64,000 nt of DNA. Source: Streptomyces sp. JH14 (GTDB taxonomy: Bacteria > Actinomycetota > Actinomycetes > Streptomycetales > Streptomycetaceae). Positions 27,182-36,503 of the stretch are shown piece after piece. A program made the translations under genes and the position numbers. The stretch is from positions 2,170,001 to 2,234,000 of the forward strand of contig NZ_JAJNEL010000001.1 in assembly GCF_029428675.1 (NCBI RefSeq), in the 5' to 3' direction. The notes beneath the pieces are model-generated. The model saw only the letters and a list, made by a program, of their open reading frames with translations. It searched no databases and was not told where the DNA came from. The first letter of the stretch is position 1. Each line of letters begins with the position of its first letter.

Positions 27182-28414
27182 ATGACGACAGAACTACGGG
27201 TGTTGCGTCCCTCCGAATGGAACGAATGGTTCGGGCGTCTGGAGCTCGCGTTCGGCGGCGTCGCCGACGCGCCTGAGGAGCGCGAGCTCTGGGAAGCGCT
27301 GACCGAGCACAAGCGGTCGATCGCCGTCTGGGACGGCCCCGACGTCGTCGGTACGGCAGGGGCGTTCAGCTTCCGGCTGGCCGTGCCGGGCGGGGCGCTG
27401 GTGCCAGCGGCCGGGGTGACGATGGTCAGTGTCGCGGCCACGCATCGCCGGCGCGGACTGCTCACCTCGATGATGCGGCGTCAGCTCGACGACGTCCGGG
27501 CGCTGGGTGAACCGCTCGCCGTGCTGACGGCCTCGGAGCCCGCGATCTACGGCCGGTTCGGGTACGGGGCCGCCACGAAGCAGATGTCCCTGGAGATGGA
27601 CACGGACCGGGTGCGGCTGGCGGTGCCGGACGGCACGGACGAGGTCGCTCTGCGTTACGCGAAGCCGGACGAGGCGATAGCCGCGTGCGAGGGCGTGTAC
27701 GAGCAGCTGGTGGCGGAGCGGCCGGGGACGCCGACGCACGGTCCCGGCTGGGAGCGGAGGGCGCTGCTCGACCCGGCGGGCATGCGGCAGGGGGCGTCGG
27801 CGCTGCAGTGCGTGCTGGCGGAGCGCGCGGGCCGGGTCGTCGGGTACACGACGTTTCGCAACAAGCCGCACTGGGAGGCGGCGGTCCCCATGGGCCGGAT
27901 CGTCGTGGACGATCTGCTGGCTGTGGACCCTGCGGCGTACGCGGCGCTGTGGCGGTTCCTGTTCGAGATCGACCTGACGTCGACGGTCGAGGCGCGGAAC
28001 CGGCCGGTCGACGATGCGGTTCTGCACCTGGTCTCGGACGTGCGCCGGTGCAACATCACGCTGCGTGACTCACTGTTCGTACGGCTGGTGGAGGTGGGCG
28101 CGGCGTTGGAGGCACGGGCGTACCGGGCCGCGGTGGACGTGGTGTTCGAGGTCGACGACGTGTTCTGCCCGTGGAACGCGGGGCGCTGGCGGCTCACGGC
28201 CGACGCGAAGGGCGGCGCGTCGTGCAGGCGGACGGACGACCCGGCGGATCTGGCGCTCTCCGTCAGGGAGTTGGGAACCGTGTACCTGGGCGGCGAGTCA
28301 CTGGTCTCGCTGTCCCGGGCGGGGCGGGTGCGGGAGCTGCGGCCCGGCGCGGTGGAGGAGGCGGCACTGGCGTTCTCGGGGACCGTGTCGCCGTGGCTGC
28401 CGCGGGGGTTCTAG
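27182..28414 (+). CDS. Eis-like GNAT-family N-acetyltransferase
   Basis: 410 residues, the size of Eis proteins. The first GNAT domain has the acetyl-CoA loop THRRRGLLTSMMRRQL (about residues 95-110), followed by the second GNAT fold and a C-terminal SCP2-like sterol-carrier domain (about 290-410). The protein ends in Phe, as Eis proteins do, whose terminal carboxylate is catalytic. Mycobacterial Eis acetylates aminoglycosides and lysines; the substrate here is unknown. The TAG stop codon lies inside the left end of a MITE-like repeat. Confidence 0.9.
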   Translation: MTTELRVLRPSEWNEWFGRLELAFGGVADAPEERELWEALTEHKRSIAVWDGPDVVGTAGAFSFRLAVPGGALVPAAGVTMVSVAATHRRRGLLTSMMRRQLDDVRALGEPLAVLTASEPAIYGRFGYGAATKQMSLEMDTDRVRLAVPDGTDEVALRYAKPDEAIAACEGVYEQLVAERPGTPTHGPGWERRALLDPAGMRQGASALQCVLAERAGRVVGYTTFRNKPHWEAAVPMGRIVVDDLLAVDPAAYAALWRFLFEIDLTSTVEARNRPVDDAVLHLVSDVRRCNITLRDSLFVRLVEVGAALEARAYRAAVDVVFEVDDVFCPWNAGRWRLTADAKGGASCRRTDDPADLALSVRELGTVYLGGESLVSLSRAGRVRELRPGAVEEAALAFSGTVSPWLPRGF

Positions 28415-28579
28415 TGCCGCGTCAGCCAAGGTTTGCCCGCCAAGGAGTGGCGTCCGGTGCGTGCTGTCGGCGTGACGGCCGGAAGTCCTCGTACTGGACG
28501 TCCTCGGGCTTTCGGCCGGTGCGGCGACAGTGCGTGCCGGGCGTCGCGACGGGGCGAACCTTGGCTGACACGGCACTAG
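28411..28579. mobile_element. MITE-like palindromic element 1 (169 bp)
   Basis: Terminal inverted repeats start CTAGTGCCGCGTCAGCCAAG and, on the other strand from the right end, CTAGTGCCGTGTCAGCCAAG. They continue at lower identity so that nearly the whole unit is one imperfect palindrome. CTAG occurs at both ends. No transposase, so it would need one in trans. Confidence 0.82.
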
Positions 28580-28803
28580 CTCTCCGTCGGAACTCTTGGG
28601 ATCCGTCCTGGTCGAGGCCTGGCGGCAGAGAGCGTGACGGGTGAGGGACGGTGAGCCTCCGGTTCACCGTGCCGCACCGTGAACGGCGCCCCGCGCAGGG
28701 CGTGTACCGCGGTGACGCCGCAGCCGCACGGGGGGGCACGTACTCCACCGCGGCCGTCGGGCGGCCGCTGCGCAGGCCACCGGCCGCCGCCGTCACCGGT
28801 TCG
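28580..28803. other. Gap downstream of the ABC operon
   Basis: Follows the MITE-like element. A short inverted repeat, GTTCAC (28,662-28,667) with GTGAAC (28,679-28,684), may serve as a terminator for the leftward ABC operon. No coding frame with good support. Confidence 0.35.
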
Positions 28804-29724
28804 TCATTCCCGTCCTCCCTGCGGCTTCCCCGGGGCCTGTTGCGGCCACACTCCGATGTGGTCGTCCTCCAGGGCCAGCCGCACCCGGTCCTTCATCCGC
28901 AGCGCGTCGGTGAAGGCGCGCGGCAGCTGCAGCCGGCCGAATCTGTCCAGGACGGCGTACTCCTCGGCCGACTGGGCCTCGTGGTCGCGCAGCACCTCGG
29001 AGGAGGTGCGGCCGTTGCGGATGCCGACGGTGCGGCGGACGTGCTCGGAGACCTTCGAGTCGTGGGTGACCACGACGACCGTGGTGCCGAGCTCCGCGTT
29101 GGCCCGCTGCAGGGCGGCGAAGACCTCGGTGCCGGTCTCGGTGTCGAGTTCGCCGGTCGGCTCGTCCGCGAAGAGCACCCGCGGACTGTTGGCGACGGCG
29201 GTCGCGATCGCGACGCGCTGCTGCTCGCCGCCGGACATCATGTCCGGGCGGCGGTCGCGGGCGTAGGCGATCCCGAAGAGCTCCAGCAGCTCGGCCGCTC
29301 GCGCCTTCCGGGCGCGCGCCCTCAAGCCCGTGTAGGTCATCGGCAGCATCACGTTCTCGAGGGCGCTGAGATACGGGAAGAGATTGCGCGCCGTCTGCTG
29401 CCAGACGAAGCCCACCGTGTGCCGGCGGAAGGCGATGCGGTCCCTGCCCTTCATCGTGAGCAGATTCAGCCCGTCGACATGGGCGGTGCCGGCGGTCGGC
29501 ACGTCGAGCCCGGACAGGATGCCGAGCAGGGTGGACTTGCCCGACCCCGAGGCGCCCACGACGGCCACCAGTTCACCGTCCAGCACCGTCAGGTCCAGGC
29601 CCTGCAGCGCCTGCACCTCGACCTTGTCCGCCCAGAAGATCCGGACCAGGTTCTCGCAGACGATGAGCGGCTCGGCGCCGCGTGCCGTGGGGGCTGCCTC
29701 GCTCTCTTCGATTACCTCGATCAC
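28804..29724 (-). CDS. ABC transporter ATP-binding protein with AbrB-like tail
   Basis: 306 residues. Walker A GASGSGKST (about 57-65), Q-loop WQQ (108-110), signature MSGGEQQR (163-170), Walker B VLFADEP (183-189) and H-loop THD (220-222) are intact, of the LolD/MacB type that pairs with FtsX-like permeases. After the ATPase, residues 255-295 (EYAVLDRFGRLQLPRAFTDA and beyond) resemble a SpoVT/AbrB swapped-hairpin domain, which is not part of the normal transporter. GTG at 29724 overlaps the permease stop by 4 bp. Confidence 0.92.
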   Translation of the reverse strand: MIEVIEESEAAPTARGAEPLIVCENLVRIFWADKVEVQALQGLDLTVLDGELVAVVGASGSGKSTLLGILSGLDVPTAGTAHVDGLNLLTMKGRDRIAFRRHTVGFVWQQTARNLFPYLSALENVMLPMTYTGLRARARKARAAELLELFGIAYARDRRPDMMSGGEQQRVAIATAVANSPRVLFADEPTGELDTETGTEVFAALQRANAELGTTVVVVTHDSKVSEHVRRTVGIRNGRTSSEVLRDHEAQSAEEYAVLDRFGRLQLPRAFTDALRMKDRVRLALEDDHIGVWPQQAPGKPQGGRE

Positions 29725-32552
29725 TTGGTCTCTCCCACTCTCAGTACGGAGCCCAGGGCCCGCCGTCTGCCCCGGGCGGTCTCCACGGCGACGGCGATGA
29801 CGACAAGCGCGACCAGCCCGCCCGCGAGGGCCGCGGTGAGGCCATAGTCGGTGACCAGCCGGGCGCCCGGGCCACCCGTGAAATCGCGCAGTGCGAGCGC
29901 CGGTCCGAGGATGTCGGGCAGCAGCAGCCCCAGTGCGACACCGCCCACGGTGGCCGCGACCACCATCGGCAGGAGCTCCAGGAAGTGCACCAGGGCCGTG
30001 GGTCGCGAGCCGAGGCCCAGGGTGCGCAGATACGAGGCGGTGCGGCCCCGTTCCGGGGCGGACAGCAGCAGCTCGAGCACCACGGCGAGCAGGGCGAGGA
30101 GTACGGCGGTGGCGCTGCTCGCGGTGTAGATCAGCAGGACGGAGCGGAGCAGCCCGTCCTCACGGAGCGCGTCGAGCTCCTCGTCGAGCATCCGGACCTG
30201 CGCCCCGGGGCCGGCGGAGGTGAGTGCCGTGGTGCGCACCGCCACCGGGTCGAGCTTCGCACCGTAGAGAAGCACGGCAGCAGCCTCGATGTCGGACCGG
30301 TCGACCTGCGCCATCGCGGCCGCGTCGACCAGCAGCAGGCTGCTCGGCGCGCTCGGCCCGCTGACCGGGCCGAGGGCCGGATCGCCGGCCGCGGCGTCGT
30401 CGAGGGTGCCGATGATCCGTACCGACAGGGACGTGCCGTGCGTGCCGTCCAGTGTCAGGGTCCGCCCCTCGTAGGCGGCCGGTGGGCCGGCGGCGAGGGC
30501 GGGCAGCACCGTCGATGCGCCCTGCGTCTGCGGGAGTTCGAGCTCCGCGCCGAGCAGGGCGGCGGCCGCGGGTGAGCCGGGAACGGCGGCGCGCAACTGC
30601 TCGGGATCGAGACCGATGAGGCTCGTCGTGCCACGCACCCGTCCGTCGGTGGCACTCTCCAGCCCCACGTCGGCGCGCCGGACGGCGAGGGTGTGTTCGA
30701 CGCCCGGTACGGCGGACCATGCGCCCGCCGCCCCCGCGTCGGCCTCGGGGGTGACGACGGCGGCCTGCCCGCCCGCGTTCCAGGCGGCGGCGCGTTCGCG
30801 GCCCTCGGCGGCGGTGGAGGAGATCAGCCCGCCGAACACCGCGGTGGCCAGGGTCAGTACGAGCACCAGCAGGGCCAGCTCCCGCCCTGCCGCGGTACGC
30901 CCCACACGGGCCAGGGCGACGAAGGCGACGGCGCCGCGGCGGGCGCGGGCCCGGCGGGCGAGGAAGCGCACCGGCAGCGGATACAGGCGCATCAGGACAA
31001 GGACGGTGGCCAGCCCCAGCAGCACCGGGGTGGCGGCGAGTTGGGGATCGACGCCCGACGCCCCGCCGCTCGCCCCGTCGCCGCGCACCCGGATCGCCGC
31101 GACCAGCCCCACTGCCAGCAGGAGCACGGCGGTCTCCGCCATCAGCCGCCGCCCGGAGACGGCCCTGCGTGCACCGCCGCGCCGGCCCTGCTCGGCCTTC
31201 CGCTCCCGCACCGAGAACCAGGTGAGGGCGGGCAGGGTGAGAGCGGCGAGTGCGACGACGACGACGGCCGTCAGCCCGCTGTCGATCTCCTCCTCGACCG
31301 TCGCCCGCACGGCGGCGTATCCGGCGGCGGCGCCCAGCAGCACTGCGGGACCGGTCTGCGCCAGCCGGGCCTGAGCCACTTCCAGCGCGGTGGCACCGCG
31401 GGCACGCTGCAGCCGGTCGGTGAACTCGCCACGGCGTACGGCCAATTGCGCGGTGACGACGACAGTGGCGAAGGCGACGGCCAGCAGACCGGCGACGGCG
31501 AACGCGGACAGCGCGCCGGCCTGCGCGCGGTCGCGCCGGAAGTCGTCGACGACGGTCGTCAGTTCGTTGGTGGTGGCGGGCTGGAAGATCCGGCGGCCGG
31601 CGAGTTGGCACTCGGCGCCGGCCGCGGCACCCGGGCACAGCCCTTCCGAGGCGTCGCGCCGGAAGCGGCCGAGAGCACGCTGCAGTGCGGCGCCGCCGTC
31701 GGCCGCGGCAATCGCCTTCGCCCGCTCGTCACCGAGCGCCATCCGGGTGCGCCACACCAGCTGGACGTCGAGGTCGTGGCGCCCCTGCAGGACCTCGAGA
31801 CCGGTACCGTCGACCACGGCGAGCGCCCGCCGCACCGTGAGCCCCCCACTTCCCCGGGTCTCCGTCAGCGGGGCGGCCAGCCCGGGCTGCTGACGGAACA
31901 GGGCCACGTCGCCGAGCCGTTGGGGCGCCTCGAAGAAGCCGGAGAGGACCACACGGTCGGTGAAGTCGCCCCCCAGGTCCAGCCGCTCTCCGAGCTTCAG
32001 CCCGTACGCGTCGCGCACCTGGGTGGAGACCGCCACCGGGATCGGGCGGCTGTCCTTCAGTGCTGCGTCGGGCAGCGCGGACGGGGGACCCCCCTCGGCA
32101 TAGGCGGAGGCGGCCGGCGCGTCGTCGGCGTACAGCAGCGACAGCTGCGCCCGCGGGCTGCCGGGGACGCCGCCGCTGATGTCGGTCAGGACCGGGTCGG
32201 TGCGTACCGAGCCGGGCTTCAGCAGCCCGTGCAGCGGCGGGCGGGCCGCATCCCGGATCTCCTGCCCGGACTGCTTCAGGGCGGCCGCCAGCTCACCGGT
32301 CTCGGGCGGCTCGACGGCCTCCTCCGAGCCCGGGTCGCTCTGATACGCCACCATCGTCGCCGAGGTCACCAGAAGCTCGCCCTGCCGCTGTGCCGCTGCC
32401 ACCCGGTTGCCGAGCGCGTGGCCCGACAGCCGGTCGAGCAGCACGGGCCCGGCCAGCGCGATCGAGCTCAGCACGGCCGCCAGAACGAACAGACAGGCCA
32501 GAAGCGGCGCCTGGCCCCTGGCCTCACGGGCCACCCAGCGTCCGTTGATCAT
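29721..32552 (-). CDS. FtsX-like ABC transporter permease (second)
   Basis: 943 residues from ATG at 32552. One membrane span near the N-terminus, a large extracytoplasmic domain, a central cluster of spans (about 400-600), a second outer domain, and a terminal cluster of three spans: the duplicated MacB/FtsX permease layout. It overlaps the ATPase by 4 bp downstream and shares one base with the upstream permease stop. The three genes form one transcription unit that likely exports a lipid, peptide or drug. Confidence 0.9.
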   Translation of the reverse strand: MINGRWVAREARGQAPLLACLFVLAAVLSSIALAGPVLLDRLSGHALGNRVAAAQRQGELLVTSATMVAYQSDPGSEEAVEPPETGELAAALKQSGQEIRDAARPPLHGLLKPGSVRTDPVLTDISGGVPGSPRAQLSLLYADDAPAASAYAEGGPPSALPDAALKDSRPIPVAVSTQVRDAYGLKLGERLDLGGDFTDRVVLSGFFEAPQRLGDVALFRQQPGLAAPLTETRGSGGLTVRRALAVVDGTGLEVLQGRHDLDVQLVWRTRMALGDERAKAIAAADGGAALQRALGRFRRDASEGLCPGAAAGAECQLAGRRIFQPATTNELTTVVDDFRRDRAQAGALSAFAVAGLLAVAFATVVVTAQLAVRRGEFTDRLQRARGATALEVAQARLAQTGPAVLLGAAAGYAAVRATVEEEIDSGLTAVVVVALAALTLPALTWFSVRERKAEQGRRGGARRAVSGRRLMAETAVLLLAVGLVAAIRVRGDGASGGASGVDPQLAATPVLLGLATVLVLMRLYPLPVRFLARRARARRGAVAFVALARVGRTAAGRELALLVLVLTLATAVFGGLISSTAAEGRERAAAWNAGGQAAVVTPEADAGAAGAWSAVPGVEHTLAVRRADVGLESATDGRVRGTTSLIGLDPEQLRAAVPGSPAAAALLGAELELPQTQGASTVLPALAAGPPAAYEGRTLTLDGTHGTSLSVRIIGTLDDAAAGDPALGPVSGPSAPSSLLLVDAAAMAQVDRSDIEAAAVLLYGAKLDPVAVRTTALTSAGPGAQVRMLDEELDALREDGLLRSVLLIYTASSATAVLLALLAVVLELLLSAPERGRTASYLRTLGLGSRPTALVHFLELLPMVVAATVGGVALGLLLPDILGPALALRDFTGGPGARLVTDYGLTAALAGGLVALVVIAVAVETARGRRRALGSVLRVGETK

Positions 32553-35500
32553 CACTGCTCCCCCGCTCTCATCACCCGGGCGAGATCCACCCGGGCGAGC
32601 GTCCGGGACATGACCGTCACCATCACGGTGATCAGCACGGCGGTGGCGGCGGTCGTCAGCGCCACCCGCTCCCAGGGCACGGTGGCGATCACCCCGGGAA
32701 AGACCGGGCTGCCGTGGTCGTCGACGGTCACGAGCGGCACGATCAGCCCGGCCAGCGTGGTGCCGAGAGCGGCGCCGAGCACCACCGAGACCACCGCGAT
32801 CAGCAGCTGCTCCGTCCACAGCAGCCCGGTGAGCTGCCGTTTGCGCACGCCCATGGCACGCAGCAGCGCGAACTCCCGGCGGCGTTCACGGGTGGAGAGC
32901 ATGGCGTGCAGGGTGAAGCCGATCACCGCGAAGGCCGGAGCGAGGATCAGGCAGAGCACCAGCACACCGCGGGTGCCGTGCTGCAGTGGATCGCCGCGCA
33001 GGGCGTCCTCGGCCTGCGGCACATCGAGGACGGTGCCGATGCCCTCGGCCTTGCGTATCGCGGCCGCCGCCGGGGCGGCGTCCGCGCCGCGGGCCGACAG
33101 CCACCATGAGTTCTCCTCCGGGGGCAGCACCCCGCGCTGCGCCAGGGAGGCGGCCAGTGCCCGGCTGTCGACGAGCAGCCGGCCCCCGTCGTGCGGGAAG
33201 CCGGGGACGCCGCCGATGCGGCCGGTCACCTCGAGGGTGAACGTCGTGCCGTCATGGGTCTCCACCGCGATCTGCTTGCCGATCGCGGCCCGGCCGGAGT
33301 CCAGCAGAGCGTCGTCGGCGAGGGCGGGGACAGCGGGGATTCGGCCGTGCCGGATCGGACCGAACTCGACCAGCGTGTTGGACTGCGCGTTGGACCCGTC
33401 CGGGCCGAGCAGCGACGCCCGGAGACCGTTCGGCGGCTGCAGCTTCGCCATGTCGCAGACGCCGGCGGTGCTGAGGCCCGACCGGCCGTCGGGGTCCCCG
33501 CAGCCCAGGTCGCGCGCGCTGGGCGGCTCGGGGTTCACGTCCTCCCAGCCGACGGACTCGGGGCCCGGGGCGGCGGCGGCGGCCGAGTCGGAGCCGAAGT
33601 GGTGAATCGTCAGGTCGTAGTGGCGCCGGGTGGGTTCGCGCCGGAAGTCCACGGCTATGCGGGTGATGGTGAGCGGATAGTGCCGGGCGAGGTTGCCGCC
33701 GCCCGGTACGTCGAGGGGGAAGGCGATCTCGTGCCGCTTGCCGTCCGCTTGCGGCAGCCGCGCCGCGACGGTGTCGGTGAGGCCGGAGGCGTCCTGGAGG
33801 GTGAGGACGATGCGGGGGACGTCCGGGGTGCCGCCGGCGTCCGCCCGCAGGGTCACCGCGGCGGCGATCGCCCGTGGCTCACCCGGCAGTCGGACACCGG
33901 CGCGCGGGACGTGCTCCCCCAGGGCGGAGAGCTGCTGCGGCAGCCGCCTGTCCGCGAGGTCCCCGCGCAGAGCGGGCATGGGACCTGAGGTCGCACCCGG
34001 GCGGAGCGTGGGGGCGGCCTCGGCCGTGTCGATGGCGGTGATGCCCGCCTCGTCGTCGTCGATCCTCACCGGGAGGTCGGTGACCGGCGTCGCCGCCTCG
34101 ATACCGGGCAGCGCGGTGTAGGCGCTGTGCCGCGCCGCACCCGGCAGCGCCTTCTCGCCGAACTCGTCCGGGGTGAGCCGCAGGTCGGCGCCCACGGTGT
34201 GCCGGGCCCGGTCGCCATTGCTGCGGTCGATCATGGTGAGGGCGGAGATGGTCAGGGCGCCCACCGCGAGGGCGAGGACCATCAGCAGCGCAGGACCCGC
34301 GTGCCGGGCCGCCCGGCGGCTCACCTGCCAGCCGCCCAGCGGCAGAACCAGCCCCGCGGACCGCCGCGCCAGCCACACCGCGCCGCGCTCAGCGAGCGGC
34401 AGCAGCCGCAGTGTGAACAGCGTCGCCGCGATGGTGACGACGACCGGCACCAGCACCAGCACCGGGTCCACCGACGCCCCGCCGTCACCGCCCGCCACCG
34501 GCGACCGGTACCGCTTCAGCTGCAGCCACCCCAGCACCGCGACGGCGGCGAGCACCACATCCGTGCCTGCCTTCTGGAACGCCGCCGCCTTCGCGCCACG
34601 CCGGCGCAGCTTCGCCACCGCCCGACCGTCGCGCGCCGCGCGCACCACCGGCAGCAGCGCCGACACTCCGTGCAGCAGCAGCGCGAGCAGCGCCGCCGTC
34701 CACCCGGGATATGAGAGCGCCGAATGCGGCACCTCACCGGGCAGCAGCCCCGCATCGTCCAGCACGGCGAGCAGCGGACCGGCCAGAAACGGAGCGGCCA
34801 CCGCGGCGGGGACGGCGACCGGCGCCCACTCGGCGCCCGCCGCTGCGAGCAGCCGCGGGGTGCCCGCGCCCCGCGCGCCGAGCAGTGCCGTATCCGCACG
34901 GCGGTGCTCGGTGAGCTGGCGGGCGGTGAGAACGAGCGCGGCGGCGGCCAGCGCGGCCAGCAGCGCCGCCGGGATGTACATGCCGGAGCGGGCGACCACC
35001 ATCGGTGTATCGATCCGGTCGATGGCGGACACCAGCGGCGCCTCGGCGACAACCCCTTGCACGGCGGCGGGCCGGCCGCGGAAGACGGTACGCGCGGGGT
35101 CGCCGGCCTCCAGCGCGGCGAGACGGTCGCGCAGCGAGCCGAGCTCCTCGGCGGCCATTCCGTCGGCGACGGGGAGCGCGACCCAGCCGGCGAGGGCGTC
35201 GCCGGAGAGCGCGGAGTTGGCCTCGAAGGCCGGCACGGAGACCACGGTCAGACTGTCGAGGCCGCCGAAGCTGCTGGTCAGTCCGCGGAACAGTGTGGAG
35301 TCACGGCCGTCGGCGTGCCACAGACCGGTCACCTCGAGCCGGACACGGCCCTTGGCGGCGGACAGCACCACCGTGTCGCCGACCTCGGCGTGCAGCCGGC
35401 GCGCCAGCCCCTCGTGCAGGGCTGCCTGCAGCGTGTCCGGTGCCCCTGCCGCCGTCTCCTCGGGCCATGCGCCCGCACTCAGCCGGGCATGCTCACGCAC

Positions 35501-35938
35501 CGAGTCGAGGGCGATGACCCCGACGCCGCCGCCCGGCCGCGGCTTCCCGGCCGCATCGAGCACGGGCAGGTCGAACGACCGGGCGGCGGGGGCGCGCAGC
35601 GCGGTGCGGATGGTGACCGGGACGGGTCCAAAGGCCTCGTGCAGCGCCGCCCGCACCTCCTTGTCGGCGAGCGGGACACCGTTTGCGTCGTAGTGCGCCG
35701 TGATCCGCACCATCCCCTGCGGGTCGGCGGCGATCCGTGCCTGCGCGCCGCTCTCCACGGCCGTGCCGGCGAGCGCCGCGAGGGCGGCGAGCACGGTGCC
35801 GGCGAGCAGCACGGTCAGGGCGGCGGCCACGAGGACGGGTCCGTGATGCATGCACCTGCGGACGATCCGCGGCACGCTCGGCCGGCGATCTCGCCCGGAA
35901 GGCGTCCTGCTCCGCTCCGTCACAGCCGTTCCTGTCAC
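32552..35938 (-). CDS. FtsX-like ABC transporter permease (first)
   Basis: 1,128 residues from GTG at 35938, which has GGGGGAG 8 nt upstream; GTG at 35923 is an alternative. Architecture parallels the next gene: N-terminal span (about residues 30-55), outer domain, central spans, second outer domain and a final FtsX segment with STRERRREFALLRAMGVRKR, a hallmark of this family. The N-terminus is Arg-rich. First gene of the operon. Confidence 0.9.
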   Translation of the reverse strand: MTGTAVTERSRTPSGRDRRPSVPRIVRRCMHHGPVLVAAALTVLLAGTVLAALAALAGTAVESGAQARIAADPQGMVRITAHYDANGVPLADKEVRAALHEAFGPVPVTIRTALRAPAARSFDLPVLDAAGKPRPGGGVGVIALDSVREHARLSAGAWPEETAAGAPDTLQAALHEGLARRLHAEVGDTVVLSAAKGRVRLEVTGLWHADGRDSTLFRGLTSSFGGLDSLTVVSVPAFEANSALSGDALAGWVALPVADGMAAEELGSLRDRLAALEAGDPARTVFRGRPAAVQGVVAEAPLVSAIDRIDTPMVVARSGMYIPAALLAALAAAALVLTARQLTEHRRADTALLGARGAGTPRLLAAAGAEWAPVAVPAAVAAPFLAGPLLAVLDDAGLLPGEVPHSALSYPGWTAALLALLLHGVSALLPVVRAARDGRAVAKLRRRGAKAAAFQKAGTDVVLAAVAVLGWLQLKRYRSPVAGGDGGASVDPVLVLVPVVVTIAATLFTLRLLPLAERGAVWLARRSAGLVLPLGGWQVSRRAARHAGPALLMVLALAVGALTISALTMIDRSNGDRARHTVGADLRLTPDEFGEKALPGAARHSAYTALPGIEAATPVTDLPVRIDDDEAGITAIDTAEAAPTLRPGATSGPMPALRGDLADRRLPQQLSALGEHVPRAGVRLPGEPRAIAAAVTLRADAGGTPDVPRIVLTLQDASGLTDTVAARLPQADGKRHEIAFPLDVPGGGNLARHYPLTITRIAVDFRREPTRRHYDLTIHHFGSDSAAAAAPGPESVGWEDVNPEPPSARDLGCGDPDGRSGLSTAGVCDMAKLQPPNGLRASLLGPDGSNAQSNTLVEFGPIRHGRIPAVPALADDALLDSGRAAIGKQIAVETHDGTTFTLEVTGRIGGVPGFPHDGGRLLVDSRALAASLAQRGVLPPEENSWWLSARGADAAPAAAAIRKAEGIGTVLDVPQAEDALRGDPLQHGTRGVLVLCLILAPAFAVIGFTLHAMLSTRERRREFALLRAMGVRKRQLTGLLWTEQLLIAVVSVVLGAALGTTLAGLIVPLVTVDDHGSPVFPGVIATVPWERVALTTAATAVLITVMVTVMSRTLARVDLARVMRAGEQ

Positions 35939-36027
35939 AGCGCGTTCTCCCCCTGTTCGGAGCCGCTGCGCACAGCCCGGTGCTCGGCGCGTGGAATGGT
36001 GTAGACCTCCAATCCCACGGGAGCATA

Positions 36028-36043
36028 GGGGAGTTGACTCCCC
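36028..36043. promoter_or_regulatory. Palindrome in the putative promoter of the ABC operon
   Basis: GGGGAGTTGACTCCCC has 7-bp perfect arms and a 2-bp centre. On the minus strand it is followed at once by TATGCT, a good -10 hexamer, and preceded by TGTCGC with an 18-bp spacer. An operator inside the spacer is the MerR-type geometry. Confidence 0.5.
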
Positions 36044-36340
36044 CTGCGACAGGGAGCGTCCGGCCGCTTGGTCCATTCGTTATGCGGGTGACACCGCCGA
36101 GGTGGCCGCTCGGGCCGGGCTCGGATACGTGGGGCGACCGGCGGGGCGCTGTCCAGGACCGGGTTTCCCCACCGCTGGTGCGCTGCGCATGCGGACGGCC
36201 GGCATCATCGGCCCGGCGTGTGCCGGAGCGGGAAGGGGTGACCTTGCCGGTGACCTCGCCCCGTCGCCCCCGGAGCGGGGCCGGAGTTCCGGCGGGGCAG
36301 CACATCGGGCCCGTCCGGCGACGGAAGAGGAATGCCGGCC
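36044..36340. other. Intergenic stretch between the ABC operon and the MITE-like element
   Basis: Frames through this region are not gene-like. Nothing beyond the promoter region of the leftward operon can be supported. Confidence 0.4.
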
Positions 36341-36503
36341 AAGGGCTGTCCCGTAATCCCTGGTGGATCAGCGCGCGGCGTCAGATGTGGCGCATCGCAA
36401 GGCGGAGGAGCGTCCTCATACCGGTCGTATTCGGGCGCTCGACCACGCAGCGAGGTGCCGCAGCTGTCGTCGTGCGCCCGCCAGGGATGACGGGACAGCC
36501 CTT
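36341..36503. mobile_element. MITE-like palindromic element 2 (163 bp)
   Basis: 26-bp terminal inverted repeats with two mismatches: left AAGGGCTGTCCCGTAATCCC and, complementing the right end, AAGGGCTGTCCCGTCATCCC. This is a common Streptomyces repeat type with no coding capacity. Its right end supplies the first two bases of the nei stop triplet. Confidence 0.82.

Noticed and set aside
30693..33605. A 970-codon plus-strand frame opposite the FtsX permeases
   Set aside because: Crosses two overlapping, well-supported permease genes and has no recognisable domain.
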